A DNA stretch of 64,000 nucleotides from Tissierellales bacterium (GCA_030146915.1 JASLAT010000005.1:62001-126000); one strand, 5' to 3'; positions 25,013 through 34,705 are shown, counted from the first letter of the stretch. Notes: generated by a model not told the origin, from the letters alone. Numbers and translations are program-made.

Positions 25013-25323
25013 TTATATATTTAGTTAAAGTTTTCTTTTAATGAACGTATAAGTTAGATTATAAATAATAACTGTTACTTTAGTATTTAGGTTACTATAA
25101 AAAATGGATTTGGCCTAATAGACTTTATAGTTAAAACAAATAGTAATTTAGTCAATTCTTTATATTAAATTAAATATGAGAATTGGGTAGATATAGTTGG
25201 AAGGATATCTATAAATGATATAATAAACTTATAGTAAACAAGAGAATATATAAAATATATATATTTCACTTTGCATGCTTAAATGAAATAATATTAACCT
25301 TGTAATAAATAAGGAGGAGTAAA
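25013..25323. other. Long intergenic region before the hydrolase gene
   Basis: About 310 AT-rich bases with no credible frame. The only clear element is a promoter at 25197-25224, which would give a leader of about 90 bases before the ribosome site AAGGAGG. No known riboswitch pattern was recognised in that leader. Confidence 0.45.
25197..25224 (+). promoter_or_regulatory. Putative sigma-A promoter of the hydrolase-ung-corA operon
   Basis: TTGGAA (25197-25202), 16 bases, TATAAT (25219-25224). Confidence 0.5.
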
Positions 25324-26079
25324 ATGGCATATTTAAAAAACAATTATAGAGTAAAGGAAGAGAGACTGAAAATTCAGGATATTCCAGTTATAAGGTTAAT
25401 CCCTGAAGGATATAATGGAAAGTATCCAACGATAATTTTTTATCATGGACTTGGATCAAATAAAGATAATCAAAGAATAAGAGGTTACATATTAGCAAGT
25501 TTTGGATATCAAGTTCTACTTCCTGATGCACCTTATCATGGAGAAAGGGCTGTAGAAGAGACTGAAGATATGGTTTTAGTTTATAAGTATTTTTATAGAG
25601 CAATACTTCAATCTATTGAGGAATCTAATCTATTAACTAGTTACTTAATAGATGAAGCTGATGCTGATCCAAATAAAATTTTTGCTAGTGGACATTCTAT
25701 GGGAGGATACACTTCTGTAGGTGTTTTAACTCATAATTCTAAGTTTAAGGCAGCTGTTCCTATGAATGGATCTCTTAATTGGGAGGCTTCTAATAGAATT
25801 ATGAAAAAAGATTTTGGAATAGATCCAGACTATATGGTAGAAGAAGATTACTTGGCAATTGAGTATAGTCCTAGTAATAATCTGAGTAAATTGAAAGATA
25901 AGGAGATTTTAATTTTAAGTGGAGAGTTAGATGATGAGGTAGATATTACTCCACAAAGAGAATTTTATATAGAAAATAAAAATAAGATTAATGTAGATTT
26001 TATAGAACAAGAAGGTGTAGGACACTTTGTAACAACAGGAATGTTAGAGCAGTTAATAGCTTGGTTAGGAGAAAAATAG
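25324..26079 (+). CDS. Alpha/beta-hydrolase, YitV/YjfP-like esterase
   Basis: 251 residues, cytoplasmic. The alpha/beta-hydrolase fold shows the oxyanion segment FYHGLGSNKDNQ near residue 40, nucleophile elbow GHSMGG (serine about 125), acid ILSGELDDEVD and histidine GVGHF. Most like prolyl-oligopeptidase-type esterases of the YitV/YjfP group, acting on small esters of unknown identity. It is followed directly (no gap) by ung and then corA, all in one direction; this looks like a housekeeping operon without a shared theme. Confidence 0.85.
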   Translation: MAYLKNNYRVKEERLKIQDIPVIRLIPEGYNGKYPTIIFYHGLGSNKDNQRIRGYILASFGYQVLLPDAPYHGERAVEETEDMVLVYKYFYRAILQSIEESNLLTSYLIDEADADPNKIFASGHSMGGYTSVGVLTHNSKFKAAVPMNGSLNWEASNRIMKKDFGIDPDYMVEEDYLAIEYSPSNNLSKLKDKEILILSGELDDEVDITPQREFYIENKNKINVDFIEQEGVGHFVTTGMLEQLIAWLGEK

Positions 26080-26751
26080 ATGGAAGATATGTTAAAGAAT
26101 AGTTGGTATGAATTATTAAAAGATGAATTTAAAAAGGATTATTATAAGGATTTAATGAACTTTTTAGATGAAGAAGTAAAAGAATATAATATATATCCTG
26201 AAAAAAAGGATGTTTTTAATGCATTAAACTTTACAGACTATAATGATGTAAAGGCCGTTATATTTGGGCAAGATCCATATCACGGTAAGGATCAGGCTTA
26301 TGGATTGGCTTTTTCTGTACAAAAAGGTCAGAAGATTCCTCCATCCTTAAGAAATATATACAAAGAGCTTAGTATGGATATGGGCTGTTCCATTCCAGAT
26401 CATGGGGACTTAACAAGTTGGGCTAAGCAAGGTGTACTTCTTTTAAATACTGTTTTAACTGTTAGGGAAAAAACACCTAACTCACATAAAGATAAAGGTT
26501 GGGAAATATTTACCAATAAAATTATTAGTCAATTAAATGAAAGGGAAGATGGTATTGTATTTATTTTATGGGGAAAGGAAGCTTATAAAAAAGAGGAATT
26601 AATAACAAATCCTCAACATCATATTATAAAATCTTTTCATCCTAGCCCTTTTTCTGCTTATAGGGGATTTTTTGGTTCAAAACCTTTTTCTAAAACTAAC
26701 GAGATTCTAAGGTACATGGGAGAAAAAGAAATTAACTGGTGTATAGACTAG
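26080..26751 (+). CDS. ung: Uracil-DNA glycosylase
   Basis: 223 residues, family 1 UDG. Removes uracil from DNA to start base-excision repair. Catalytic water-activating motif GQDPYHG, the VLLLNTVLTVRE segment and the minor-groove loop HPSPFSAYRGFFG are all present. The start ATG directly follows the stop of the hydrolase gene, indicating translational coupling. Normal length. Confidence 0.97.
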   Translation: MEDMLKNSWYELLKDEFKKDYYKDLMNFLDEEVKEYNIYPEKKDVFNALNFTDYNDVKAVIFGQDPYHGKDQAYGLAFSVQKGQKIPPSLRNIYKELSMDMGCSIPDHGDLTSWAKQGVLLLNTVLTVREKTPNSHKDKGWEIFTNKIISQLNEREDGIVFILWGKEAYKKEELITNPQHHIIKSFHPSPFSAYRGFFGSKPFSKTNEILRYMGEKEINWCID

Positions 26752-26760
26752 GAGGATAGT

Positions 26761-27807
26761 ATGTATGAAAAAGCTAAGAAGTGGTCAGAGAGTGTAGATA
26801 GGAGCATATATGACCCTATATACATAGGAGAGCAGCATTTAAATGTTAGAGAAATAAGAATGATATCCTATGATAGTGATAATTTTTTTATTGAAACTTA
26901 TAAAAACTTATCAGATGTAGAAAAAAAGTCTGATATTAATTGGCTTCAAATAACCGGATTACATGATGTATCTTTAATTAAGGATATAGGTCAAAGGTAT
27001 AAAATACATCCTCTTACAATAGAAGATATTTTAAATATGTCACAATCACCTAAAATAGAAGAGTATGAGGATTATGTTTTTATTGTTACTAAAAATCTTA
27101 TTATAAAAGATGAAAAAATACAGGTAGAACAGGTTTCATTTATAATAAAAGATGATATAATTATAAGCTTTAAAGAAATGGATACTGAATTATTTAAGCC
27201 TGTTATTGAAAAATTAAAACTTAAGTCTCCTTTAAGATCCTTAGGTCAGGATATGTTATTTTATAATCTTTTGGATAGTTTAGTAGATGACTATTTTTAT
27301 GTTATAGATAAAATAAGTGAAGAGATAGACCTTTTAGAAGATGAGGTTTTATTAAATCCTGATAAAGAGGTTTTACAAAGAATATATATATTAAAAAGAA
27401 GATTAATTTATTTAAGAAAGGTCTTTTGGCCTACTAGGAATATTTTAAATAAGCTTTCTAGAAATGATTATTATGATCTATCTAGTAAGGTAGTATACTA
27501 TTTTAGAGATATATATGATCATCTTATACAAATGATTGATATCGTTGAGACATATAGAGAGATTTGTTCTGGTCTTTTAGATACCTATCTATCCAGTATA
27601 GGAAATAGAAATAATGATATTATGAAGATATTGACTATATTTTCAACAATATCTGTACCATTAACTTTTTTAACAGGGGTTTATGGAATGAATTTTAAAT
27701 ATCAGCCAGAACTAAGTTGGAGATATGCATATCCCTTCTTTTGGTTTATGTCTATAGCAATAACAATTTTTATGTTGAAATATTTTAGAGATAAAGATTG
27801 GATTTAA
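26761..27807 (+). CDS. corA: CorA-family Mg2+/Co2+ transporter
   Basis: 348 residues. Large cytoplasmic N-terminal domain, then two C-terminal membrane helices with the signature YGMNF (GMN selectivity motif) after the first helix TIFSTISVPLTFLTGV. Forms a pentameric divalent-cation channel. IEDILNMSQSPKIEEYEDYVFIV is the conserved domain just before the stalk helix. AGGAGG precedes the ATG nine bases after ung; a terminator overlaps its end. Confidence 0.95.
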   Translation: MYEKAKKWSESVDRSIYDPIYIGEQHLNVREIRMISYDSDNFFIETYKNLSDVEKKSDINWLQITGLHDVSLIKDIGQRYKIHPLTIEDILNMSQSPKIEEYEDYVFIVTKNLIIKDEKIQVEQVSFIIKDDIIISFKEMDTELFKPVIEKLKLKSPLRSLGQDMLFYNLLDSLVDDYFYVIDKISEEIDLLEDEVLLNPDKEVLQRIYILKRRLIYLRKVFWPTRNILNKLSRNDYYDLSSKVVYYFRDIYDHLIQMIDIVETYREICSGLLDTYLSSIGNRNNDIMKILTIFSTISVPLTFLTGVYGMNFKYQPELSWRYAYPFFWFMSIAITIFMLKYFRDKDWI

Positions 27808-27832
27808 AAATAGCACCCTGGGGTGCTATTTT
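27807..27832. terminator. Bidirectional terminator between corA and the DUF1294 gene
   Basis: 12-bp stem 27807-27818/27821-27832 with loop TG; A run before and T run after. It overlaps the last codons of both genes. Confidence 0.85.
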
Positions 27833-28125
27833 ATTTTATTAATAATGTATATTGTTACTATGAAATTTAAAATTATTATAACTGGTATTCCAATTGTAAA
27901 TCTTTTTTTAGATAGTTTATGTTTAAAGGTTACCATACCTATAAGAGCACCAACTCCTCCTCCTAAGAAGGCTAATATTGTAAGATATAATTCAGGAATA
28001 CGCCAAGTCTTTCTCATAGCTTTAATTTTATCTAGTCCATATATAAGAAAACTAGTTATATTTATTGATATTGTATAGACTAAAAGATAGATTTCAAGGT
28101 TATTAAACTTATCTAAATATGCCAT
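27826..28125 (-). CDS. DUF1294 small membrane protein
   Basis: 99 residues with three or four membrane segments. YGLDKIKAMRKTWRIPELYLTILAFLGGGVGALIGMVTFKHK matches the core of DUF1294. Function unknown. It is the last gene of the ddl-murF-DUF4438 operon; its ATG overlaps the DUF4438 stop by one base. Confidence 0.88.
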   Translation of the reverse strand: MAYLDKFNNLEIYLLVYTISINITSFLIYGLDKIKAMRKTWRIPELYLTILAFLGGGVGALIGMVTFKHKLSKKRFTIGIPVIIILNFIVTIYIINKIK

Positions 28126-28982
28126 TATTTAACTCCAAGATATTTAGCTATATTTGCTTCTTTATCTAGTCTAGGAATGATTTTTCCCTCTCTACTAGTA
28201 AATATAGTAGTAACTCCTGGACCATGACCTGATTTAATACAGTTAGAATGTACAATAACTCCAATAGTTACAGCTCCCTTTAGATACTGTCTACCTTGTT
28301 CATTATCTGCATCTTTAAGCAGTACTAAGTCACCAAATCTTAAATTGTTAATTCCATATTTTTCATTAGCTGTTTTATCTCCAGTCATAATATCATAATC
28401 GCCTTTATAGGCAGTACTTCCAACTCCAGACCCTAATAGCTTAGCTGGTATCTCTGTAACTACAGGAACTTCTAACGTATCATTAATTATTTTTAAATTA
28501 AGCTTTTCCATTAGATTAGGATCTAAATTCATAACTTTTACATTAACATCTTCAAGTTTTAAACCTTGTCCATAAGCTTTTATCTGTATCCTATCTTCAA
28601 TAGATAGAAGATCTAAAATATCATCTTCAAAATAAACCATTACATGTTCTATTCCACCATGAGTACCAGTTACATAACCTTTAGCTCCAGTAGCCTCACC
28701 ACTTACTACTCTAGCTTCATTTCCTATACAAGATAGGAGATTTAAAGCATTATTCTCTAGTGTATCAGGATTTTTCAAACTAACTCCCGGTTCAACATGG
28801 TCTCCAACTAGATCCATACAGGAGTCTCCAATTGCATAGTTATATGTGATACCTCCAGTTGCTGGTAAAACCATAGATTCTCCTGTATTACTAAGTCTGT
28901 AGGGATTAGATCCCATCATAGGGCTATGGATTCTACCAATTACAGATTGCATAACTAATTTATCTTTATTACTTTTAATCAT
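28125..28982 (-). CDS. DUF4438-family protein
   Basis: About 285 residues from the ATG at 28980-28982, chosen because AGGAAGTGA lies upstream; an alternative ATG at 29000 would overlap murF more. The sequence is rich in glycine motifs (GEATGAKGYVTGTHGGIEHVMVYF and LLGSGVGSTAYKGDYDIM) and matches the DUF4438 family, whose members are widespread in Firmicutes and Thermotogae without known function. No signal peptide or membrane helix. Its place right after ddl and murF hints at a cell-wall precursor or house-cleaning role, but this is only context. Confidence 0.82.
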   Translation of the reverse strand: MIKSNKDKLVMQSVIGRIHSPMMGSNPYRLSNTGESMVLPATGGITYNYAIGDSCMDLVGDHVEPGVSLKNPDTLENNALNLLSCIGNEARVVSGEATGAKGYVTGTHGGIEHVMVYFEDDILDLLSIEDRIQIKAYGQGLKLEDVNVKVMNLDPNLMEKLNLKIINDTLEVPVVTEIPAKLLGSGVGSTAYKGDYDIMTGDKTANEKYGINNLRFGDLVLLKDADNEQGRQYLKGAVTIGVIVHSNCIKSGHGPGVTTIFTSREGKIIPRLDKEANIAKYLGVK

Positions 28983-28986
28983 AAAA

Positions 28987-30363
28987 TCACTTCCTATCAA
29001 TTTCTAATAAGTCTCTTACTATAGTATCTAGCTCTAAAGGTCTTGATGCCTTTACTAAAATTAAAGAGTCGTCAATTATAAACTCCTGAATAAACTTTGC
29101 AATATCGTCTGGCTTTTCTTCAAAGTGGAAAAGTCTTTTTTCTGGATATCTATCCTCTGCTTCCCAAATTATATACTCAGAATAGTAACCGATAGCTATT
29201 ATATAATCAACTTCATTTTCATTGATAATTTTACCAATCTCCCTATGCATATTTTCAATATCATCACCTATACCTAGCATATCTCCAACAACCAATATCT
29301 TTCTGCTATAGCCTTTTAGGGAGTACATAGTTTCTAAGGAAGCTTTTAAGCTTGTAGGATTAGACTTATATGAATCATCTAAAATAGTGAAGTTACTAGC
29401 TTTTTTAAGTTCATTTCTCATGCCCGTAGCTTCTACTTCTTTAAGACCTTTTATTATGTTAGTCTCTTTGATATTTAGAAATTTAGCAATAGCAGCTGCA
29501 CCAGCGGCATTATAAACATTATGTTTTCCTATAAGGTTTATAAAAAGCTTATCTTTTGATACTTTATCCATAGAAAAATAAGAACCTTTATCTGTAAGTT
29601 CAAGAATTTTAAACTGGTAGCTACTAGAAGGGTTTGTTCCATAACTTAAGACTTTTATATTATCTAAATCATTAGCTAATTTATCTAAGTTAATATCATC
29701 TTTAAAATAAAAATAAGTAGAATTTTCCTTCATATTATCTATAAACTCCATTTTAGCTTTTGCTACATTAAGTGGAGTCTCTAAATCATCTAAATGAGCT
29801 TCACCGGCATTGGTGATTATACCTAGATTTAATCTAGCAATACTGCTAAGTAAATCCATTTCACCAAAGTGATCAATTCCCATTTCTAAAATTACAAATT
29901 CACAGTCCTCCTCCATATCTAAAATAGTTAGAGGTAAACCAATGTAATTATTAAAATTTCCTTTAGTTTTATGCGTTTTATATTCTCTAGAGATTATACT
30001 ATATAAAATATCTTTAGTAGATGTCTTACCATTACTCCCTGTTATACCTATAGTAAAGGGTGAAACATCTTCAAGATAATATTTAGCTAAAGCTTGTAGT
30101 GCTAAAAGACTATCTTCTACTTTAAGACAAGGATAGTCTTTTGGTTTCTTATCCATATATAAGCATGCACTAGCACCCTTATTAAAAGCTTCTTTTATAT
30201 AGTTTTGACCATCAAAATTCTCACCTTTTAAGGGTATAAAGAGCTGTCCTTTTTTTATAGTTCTACTATCTGTACTTACACCGTTGAAAGTAATATCTTT
30301 ATATTCGTTTTTTATTTCTAAATTTAAAGCTTTAGCTACATAACCCAGTGTTTTAGAAATCAA
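28987..30363 (-). CDS. murF: UDP-MurNAc-tripeptide:D-Ala-D-Ala ligase MurF
   Basis: 458 residues. Adds the D-alanyl-D-alanine dipeptide to UDP-MurNAc-tripeptide, last cytoplasmic step of the peptidoglycan precursor. N-terminal substrate domain (FNGVSTDSRTIKKGQLFIPLKGENFDG), central ATPase with ITGSNGKTSTKD (about 109-120) and EMGIDHFGEM, and a C-terminal domain beginning ILDDSYKSNPTSL. It lies 5 bp after ddl, which makes its dipeptide substrate. Confidence 0.96.
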   Translation of the reverse strand: MISKTLGYVAKALNLEIKNEYKDITFNGVSTDSRTIKKGQLFIPLKGENFDGQNYIKEAFNKGASACLYMDKKPKDYPCLKVEDSLLALQALAKYYLEDVSPFTIGITGSNGKTSTKDILYSIISREYKTHKTKGNFNNYIGLPLTILDMEEDCEFVILEMGIDHFGEMDLLSSIARLNLGIITNAGEAHLDDLETPLNVAKAKMEFIDNMKENSTYFYFKDDINLDKLANDLDNIKVLSYGTNPSSSYQFKILELTDKGSYFSMDKVSKDKLFINLIGKHNVYNAAGAAAIAKFLNIKETNIIKGLKEVEATGMRNELKKASNFTILDDSYKSNPTSLKASLETMYSLKGYSRKILVVGDMLGIGDDIENMHREIGKIINENEVDYIIAIGYYSEYIIWEAEDRYPEKRLFHFEEKPDDIAKFIQEFIIDDSLILVKASRPLELDTIVRDLLEIDRK

Positions 30364-30368
30364 CTAAA

Positions 30369-31439
30369 TCACCTCTCGTTTTTAATTGTTTTTTTATTTT
30401 TATAAAGATCAATACCATATTGAATAAGCTTTTCGATAAGTCCACCATATTCAGTTCCATCAGTAGCCTTCCAAAGTACAGGAGTCATACTTACTGGAGT
30501 AAATCCAGGTAATGTATTTGCTTCATTTACAAATATGTTATTATCTTCATCTACAAAAATATCAACTCTAGTTAAACCTGTACAATTTAATACCTTATAA
30601 GTATCCACAGCTAATTGTCTAACTCTTTCTGTAGTTTCAGGAGTTAAATTAGCAGGTACTACCGGCTTAATGCTTCCATCTATATATTTAGCATCATAAT
30701 CGAAGAAAGGTCTTTCCATAATAAATTCACCAGGTAAGGATACTAAAGGATTCTCATTTCCAATTACTGACACTTGCATTTCTCTTGCAACTAACTCTTC
30801 TTCAACTATAATTTTAAGATCATATTGTAGGGCTTCTTCTATTGCAGACATAAGATCTTTAGAGTTTTCTACTCTATTTATCCCTACACTTGAGCCTGAA
30901 TTTGCAGGTTTAACATATAGGGGAAAGCCTATTTTATCTTCAATAGCCTCTAGTACCTTTAAGTTGTCTTCCATCCACTCATGTTTTAAGAAAGATAAAT
31001 AATTAGCTTGTGGTAGACCATGTTTTTTAAATAGGTCCCTAGATACCACTTTATCCATTGCAATTGATGAGGACATTACACCGCAACCAACATAGGGTAA
31101 ATCTAAGATTTCTAAAAATCCTTGTATTGTCCCATCTTCACCATTTTGTCCATGAAGAGCAGGGAAAATTAAAACATTATCTAGACTGTTTATTTTATCT
31201 AAAAATCTAGCTATTGATTCAGCTAAGTCTAAAGTAGCTTCTTTTCTTAAGTCCTCTGGACTTTCTATTTTATAATCACATATATTTCCAGTAACCCAAA
31301 CACCTTCATTACTTATATAAACAGGATAAACGTTATATTTAGATCTATCTATAGAATTAATTATAGCGCTAGCTGATTTTAAAGAAACATCGTGCTCCAC
31401 TGATTTTCCACCATATAAAACAAAAATATTATATTTCAT
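30369..31439 (-). CDS. ddl: D-alanine-D-alanine ligase
   Basis: 356 residues, ATP-grasp enzyme joining two D-alanines. LYGGKSVEHDVSLKSA at the N terminus, ALHGQNGEDGTIQGFLE, KPANSGSSVGINRV and NEANTLPGFTPVSMTP at the C terminus are the diagnostic motifs. The residue corresponding to VanA/Ddl selectivity lies in the omega-loop around FFDYDAKYIDG; the YD-K-Y form is the D-Ala-D-Ala rather than D-Ala-D-Lac type. First gene of a four-gene operon; AAGGAGG before the ATG. Confidence 0.96.
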   Translation of the reverse strand: MKYNIFVLYGGKSVEHDVSLKSASAIINSIDRSKYNVYPVYISNEGVWVTGNICDYKIESPEDLRKEATLDLAESIARFLDKINSLDNVLIFPALHGQNGEDGTIQGFLEILDLPYVGCGVMSSSIAMDKVVSRDLFKKHGLPQANYLSFLKHEWMEDNLKVLEAIEDKIGFPLYVKPANSGSSVGINRVENSKDLMSAIEEALQYDLKIIVEEELVAREMQVSVIGNENPLVSLPGEFIMERPFFDYDAKYIDGSIKPVVPANLTPETTERVRQLAVDTYKVLNCTGLTRVDIFVDEDNNIFVNEANTLPGFTPVSMTPVLWKATDGTEYGGLIEKLIQYGIDLYKNKKTIKNER

Positions 31440-31551
31440 AACTACCTCCTTGAATTTATAAACTAATCTTTATTATATCATAAAGAGAAAAGACAAATAA
31501 AATAGATTTTATAATTCAAATAGGGTAATAATCTATTGAAGGGGTGAAATT

Positions 31552-31887
31552 ATGTCTAGATTAAAAGTAATTTTTCATGTAGATGAGATGAAAAAGTGGG
31601 ATTTAACCTTAAAAAATCTTAAAAATTTTTACAATGAAGAACCAGATTCAGACATATTAGTTTTAGCAAATTCAGAGGCAGTAGAGGGACTAAAGAGAAA
31701 TACTCACCATGAAAGTGATTTGGAACTTTTGGTAGGAGAAGGCTTAGGACTATTAGCTTGTAATAATTCTATTAAGGAGTTTAAAATCCTAGAAAATGAT
31801 ATGATAAGATCAGTTGAAGTAGTAGCATCTGGCGTAGTAGCATTAGCAAAGAAACAGCAAGAAGGTTACAAGTATATAAAACCATAG
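31552..31887 (+). CDS. DsrE-family protein
   Basis: 111 residues in a DsrE/DsrF-like fold: KVIFHVDEMKKWDLTLKNLKNF, then DILVLANSEAVEG, a stretch normally holding a redox cysteine (ACNNSIKE), and a VEVVASGVVALAKKQQEGY end. Family members take part in sulfur relay or are of unknown function; this type (ACNNS, one cysteine) is common as a stand-alone gene in anaerobes. Its stop codon is inside the following terminator stem. Confidence 0.82.
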   Translation: MSRLKVIFHVDEMKKWDLTLKNLKNFYNEEPDSDILVLANSEAVEGLKRNTHHESDLELLVGEGLGLLACNNSIKEFKILENDMIRSVEVVASGVVALAKKQQEGYKYIKP

Positions 31888-31904
31888 GATCATCCTATGG
31901 TTTT
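31878..31904 (+). terminator. Terminator overlapping the DsrE stop codon
   Basis: 12-bp stem 31878-31889/31893-31904, loop TCA, ending in TTTTAT; stop TAG at 31885-31887 is in the 5' arm. Confidence 0.75.
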
Positions 31905-31916
31905 ATCAAAAATAAC

Positions 31917-31945
31917 TTGCTTTATATATATTAAAGGTATATAAT
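31917..31945 (+). promoter_or_regulatory. Putative sigma-A promoter of the helicase gene
   Basis: TTGCTT (31917-31922), 17 bases, TATAAT (31940-31945), 38 bases before the ATG. Confidence 0.6.
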
Positions 31946-31983
31946 GTAAAGGTTATATATAGGAAGGAAGATTAAAAGATAAG

Positions 31984-33546
31984 ATGAACAAATTTGAAAA
32001 TATTAATTTATCCCAAGAAGTACTAAAGGCAGTAGCTGATATGGGATTTGAAAACATGTCTCCAATACAGGAGCAAGCTATTCCTTTATTATTAGAAGAT
32101 AAAGATATTATAGGACAGGCTCAGACAGGAACTGGTAAAACAGCAGCTTTTGGGATACCTATAATTGAGAAAGTTGATACTAGGTCTAAAACTGTTCAAG
32201 CAATGGTACTATGTCCAACAAGAGAACTTACTGTACAAGTAGCTAAGGAAATTGAAAACCTTGCTAAGTATAAAAAAGGCTTTAGAGTACTATCTATTTA
32301 TGGTGGCGCACCAATAAATAAACAAATTAGTGCTTTAAAATCGGGTGTAAATGTTGTGGTAGGAACGCCTGGAAGAGTTATGGACCATATAAGAAGAAAT
32401 ACTTTAAAATTAAACAGTATAGAAACAATAGTTCTTGATGAAGCTGATGAAATGTTTGATATGGGATTTAGAGACGATATGGCTTTTATTATGGATAGAT
32501 TAAGTGGAGATAGACAAACAGTATTTTTCTCTGCTACTATGGCTAAAGCTATTATGGATTTTGCTAAAAAATACCAAAAGAATCCTGTAACAGTAAAGGT
32601 TAAGGATAGTAAAAAAACTATGCCTAAAATTACCGAATACTCCTATGATCTAAAAGCTTCAGATAAGACTGATGCGCTTATTAGGACTTTAGAGACTAAT
32701 AATCCAGAATTATCTATAGTATTTTGTAATACAAAAAGAAAAGTAGATAATTTAGTTGGAGATTTAATTTCTCAAGGTTACTCGGCATCTGCATTACATG
32801 GTGACTTAAAACAAGCACAAAGAGACAGAGTTATGCGTAACTTTAGAAATGGAAATATTCAAGTATTAGTAGCTACAGATGTTGCTGCTAGAGGTATAGA
32901 TGTTGATGATATCGATATGGTATTTAACTATGATGTACCAGAAAATCTTGAATATTATGTTCATAGAATAGGAAGAACAGGTAGAGCAGGTAGAGAAGGT
33001 GTTGCTTACAACTTTGTAACAAGAGCAGACAGAAGAAAAATAAAAGACATACAAAGATATACAAAGAGTAAGATAAAAAGTGCAAAAATTCCAAGTAAAA
33101 AAGATGTAAAAATGATTAAGGCTAAAAATAGTCTTGATACTATAAGTGAGCTTATTGAAGGTTCAGACCTATCAAGTTATAAAGATATGATAGGAAAAAT
33201 AGAAGAAAAACATTCTTTATCCGATATTTCAGCAGCTTTATTAAAGCTATATTTAAAGGAAGAGTCTAAAGTGACAAGTCCTAAAGTTGATACTAGCAAG
33301 GAACCAGGTAGAATCCATATAAATATTGGATCTAAAATGGGAATACAACCAAGACATATAGTTGCAGGTATTGTAGATAATGCTGGTATAAATGGCGATG
33401 ATATTGGAAAGATAGATATATTTGATAATTTCTCTTTTGTTGAGATGCCAGAAAATAATCTAGATGCTACTATTAGGAAATTAAATTCTGGTAAAATAAA
33501 AGGGAAAAAAGTAAGAGTAGAAAGAGCAAATGCTAGAAGGAATTAA
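31984..33546 (+). CDS. DEAD-box RNA helicase with DbpA-type RNA-binding domain
   Basis: 520 residues. Q motif, AQTGTGKTAAFGIP (motif I), PTRELTVQ, TPGRVMDH, VLDEADEMFDMGF (DEAD, motif II), FFSATM, then the second RecA domain with DVAARGIDVDDIDMVFNYDVP and HRIGRTGRAGREG. The C-terminal about 75 residues (RIHINIGSKMGIQPRHIVAGI...) match the DbpA/CshA-type RRM-like domain that binds ribosomal RNA. Likely acts in ribosome assembly or RNA turnover. Threonine aldolase follows after 18 bp with its own AGGAGG. Confidence 0.95.
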   Translation: MNKFENINLSQEVLKAVADMGFENMSPIQEQAIPLLLEDKDIIGQAQTGTGKTAAFGIPIIEKVDTRSKTVQAMVLCPTRELTVQVAKEIENLAKYKKGFRVLSIYGGAPINKQISALKSGVNVVVGTPGRVMDHIRRNTLKLNSIETIVLDEADEMFDMGFRDDMAFIMDRLSGDRQTVFFSATMAKAIMDFAKKYQKNPVTVKVKDSKKTMPKITEYSYDLKASDKTDALIRTLETNNPELSIVFCNTKRKVDNLVGDLISQGYSASALHGDLKQAQRDRVMRNFRNGNIQVLVATDVAARGIDVDDIDMVFNYDVPENLEYYVHRIGRTGRAGREGVAYNFVTRADRRKIKDIQRYTKSKIKSAKIPSKKDVKMIKAKNSLDTISELIEGSDLSSYKDMIGKIEEKHSLSDISAALLKLYLKEESKVTSPKVDTSKEPGRIHINIGSKMGIQPRHIVAGIVDNAGINGDDIGKIDIFDNFSFVEMPENNLDATIRKLNSGKIKGKKVRVERANARRN

Positions 33547-33564
33547 TTTTTAGGAGGCTTATTT

Positions 33565-34587
33565 ATGAAGATGTTTGCCAGTGATAATAATTCAGGAGTG
33601 CATGAAAATATAATTAAACATTTAGCTAAAGAGGCAAGTAGATATGGAACACCTTATGGTGATGATGAGACTACTAAAAAAGCTAAATCAAGAATTATAG
33701 AACTTTTGGGAAAAGATGCAGAGGTATATTTTGTTACTACAGGTACAGCTGCTAATATAATTGGTTTAAGCAGTATGATGAGACCTTTTGAATCAGCAGT
33801 AGCTGCAAAAACGGCCCATATAAATGTTGATGAGTGTAATGCTTTGGAAAGATTTAATGGGTCTAAAATACTTACTATATCAAGTGAACATGGAAAAATA
33901 ACTAGAGATGATGTTAGACCAGTTCTTGAAAACTTAGGTGATAAGCATTCCAGCCAACCTAAAATTATCTCTATTTCTCAAACTACTGAGCTAGGTACTA
34001 TATACACTACTGAAGAGATTAAAGATCTAGCAGATTTTGCCCATGAAAATGATATGTATCTTCATGTAGATGGTGCTAGAATCGCTAATGCATTAGAGGT
34101 TACTGGTTCAAGCTTGAAGGAAATGATTGGAGATACTGGTGTAGATTTATTTTCTTTTGGTGGAACTAAAAATGGTATGATGATAGGCGAAGCGATAGTT
34201 CTTATGAGAAAAGAGTATACTAGAAGTTTAAAATACTCAATAAAGCAAGGTATGCAATTATTATCAAAGATGAGATATGTTGCGGCTCAGTTTATTGGTT
34301 ATCTAGAAGATGATTTATGGCTTAAGAATGCTAAAAAAGCTAATGATGCTGGTAGGTATTTAAATGAAGAGCTATCAAAACTAGATGGTGTAGAGGTTAT
34401 AGATTATTCTAATAATAACATTTTATTTATAAAAATGGATAGGGAATCTATAGATAAACTTTCTGAAGAATTATATTTTTATATAATAGATGAAGATGAA
34501 AACATAATAAGGCTTATAACTTCTTTTGATACTGATAAGTCTGATGTAGATAAATTAGTTAATTTAATAAAAAAATCTATAAAATAA
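33565..34587 (+). CDS. Low-specificity threonine aldolase (PLP-dependent)
   Basis: 340 residues, beta-eliminating-lyase/aldolase superfamily. Cleaves threonine or allo-threonine to glycine and acetaldehyde, or acts as a related lyase. SDNNSGVHENI at the N terminus, TGTAANIIGL, LHVDGARIANAL with the PLP-binding aspartate, and SFGGTKNGMM with the Schiff-base lysine are all in place. Full length for LtaE. Probably co-transcribed with the helicase. Confidence 0.92.
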   Translation: MKMFASDNNSGVHENIIKHLAKEASRYGTPYGDDETTKKAKSRIIELLGKDAEVYFVTTGTAANIIGLSSMMRPFESAVAAKTAHINVDECNALERFNGSKILTISSEHGKITRDDVRPVLENLGDKHSSQPKIISISQTTELGTIYTTEEIKDLADFAHENDMYLHVDGARIANALEVTGSSLKEMIGDTGVDLFSFGGTKNGMMIGEAIVLMRKEYTRSLKYSIKQGMQLLSKMRYVAAQFIGYLEDDLWLKNAKKANDAGRYLNEELSKLDGVEVIDYSNNNILFIKMDRESIDKLSEELYFYIIDEDENIIRLITSFDTDKSDVDKLVNLIKKSIK

Positions 34588-34620
34588 AACCTTTAAGAGT
34601 TTCTTAAAGGTTTTTTTATT
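34586..34620 (+). terminator. Terminator after threonine aldolase
   Basis: 13-bp stem 34586-34598/34602-34614 with a T-rich 3' end (TTTTTTTATT). Confidence 0.85.
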
Positions 34621-34635
34621 TTATAATATAGATTA

Positions 34636-34671
34636 CAAAAATACTCCACTCTATTTTTAAGAGTGGAGTAT
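34636..34671 (-). terminator. Terminator of the hemerythrin-lipoprotein unit
   Basis: 12-bp stem 34641-34652/34660-34671; on the minus strand it is followed by TTTTT. It stands back to back with the plus-strand terminator. Confidence 0.8.
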
Positions 34672-34705
34672 ATTAGCTTTAAAGTTTTAATATTTTTATA
34701 TTTTA

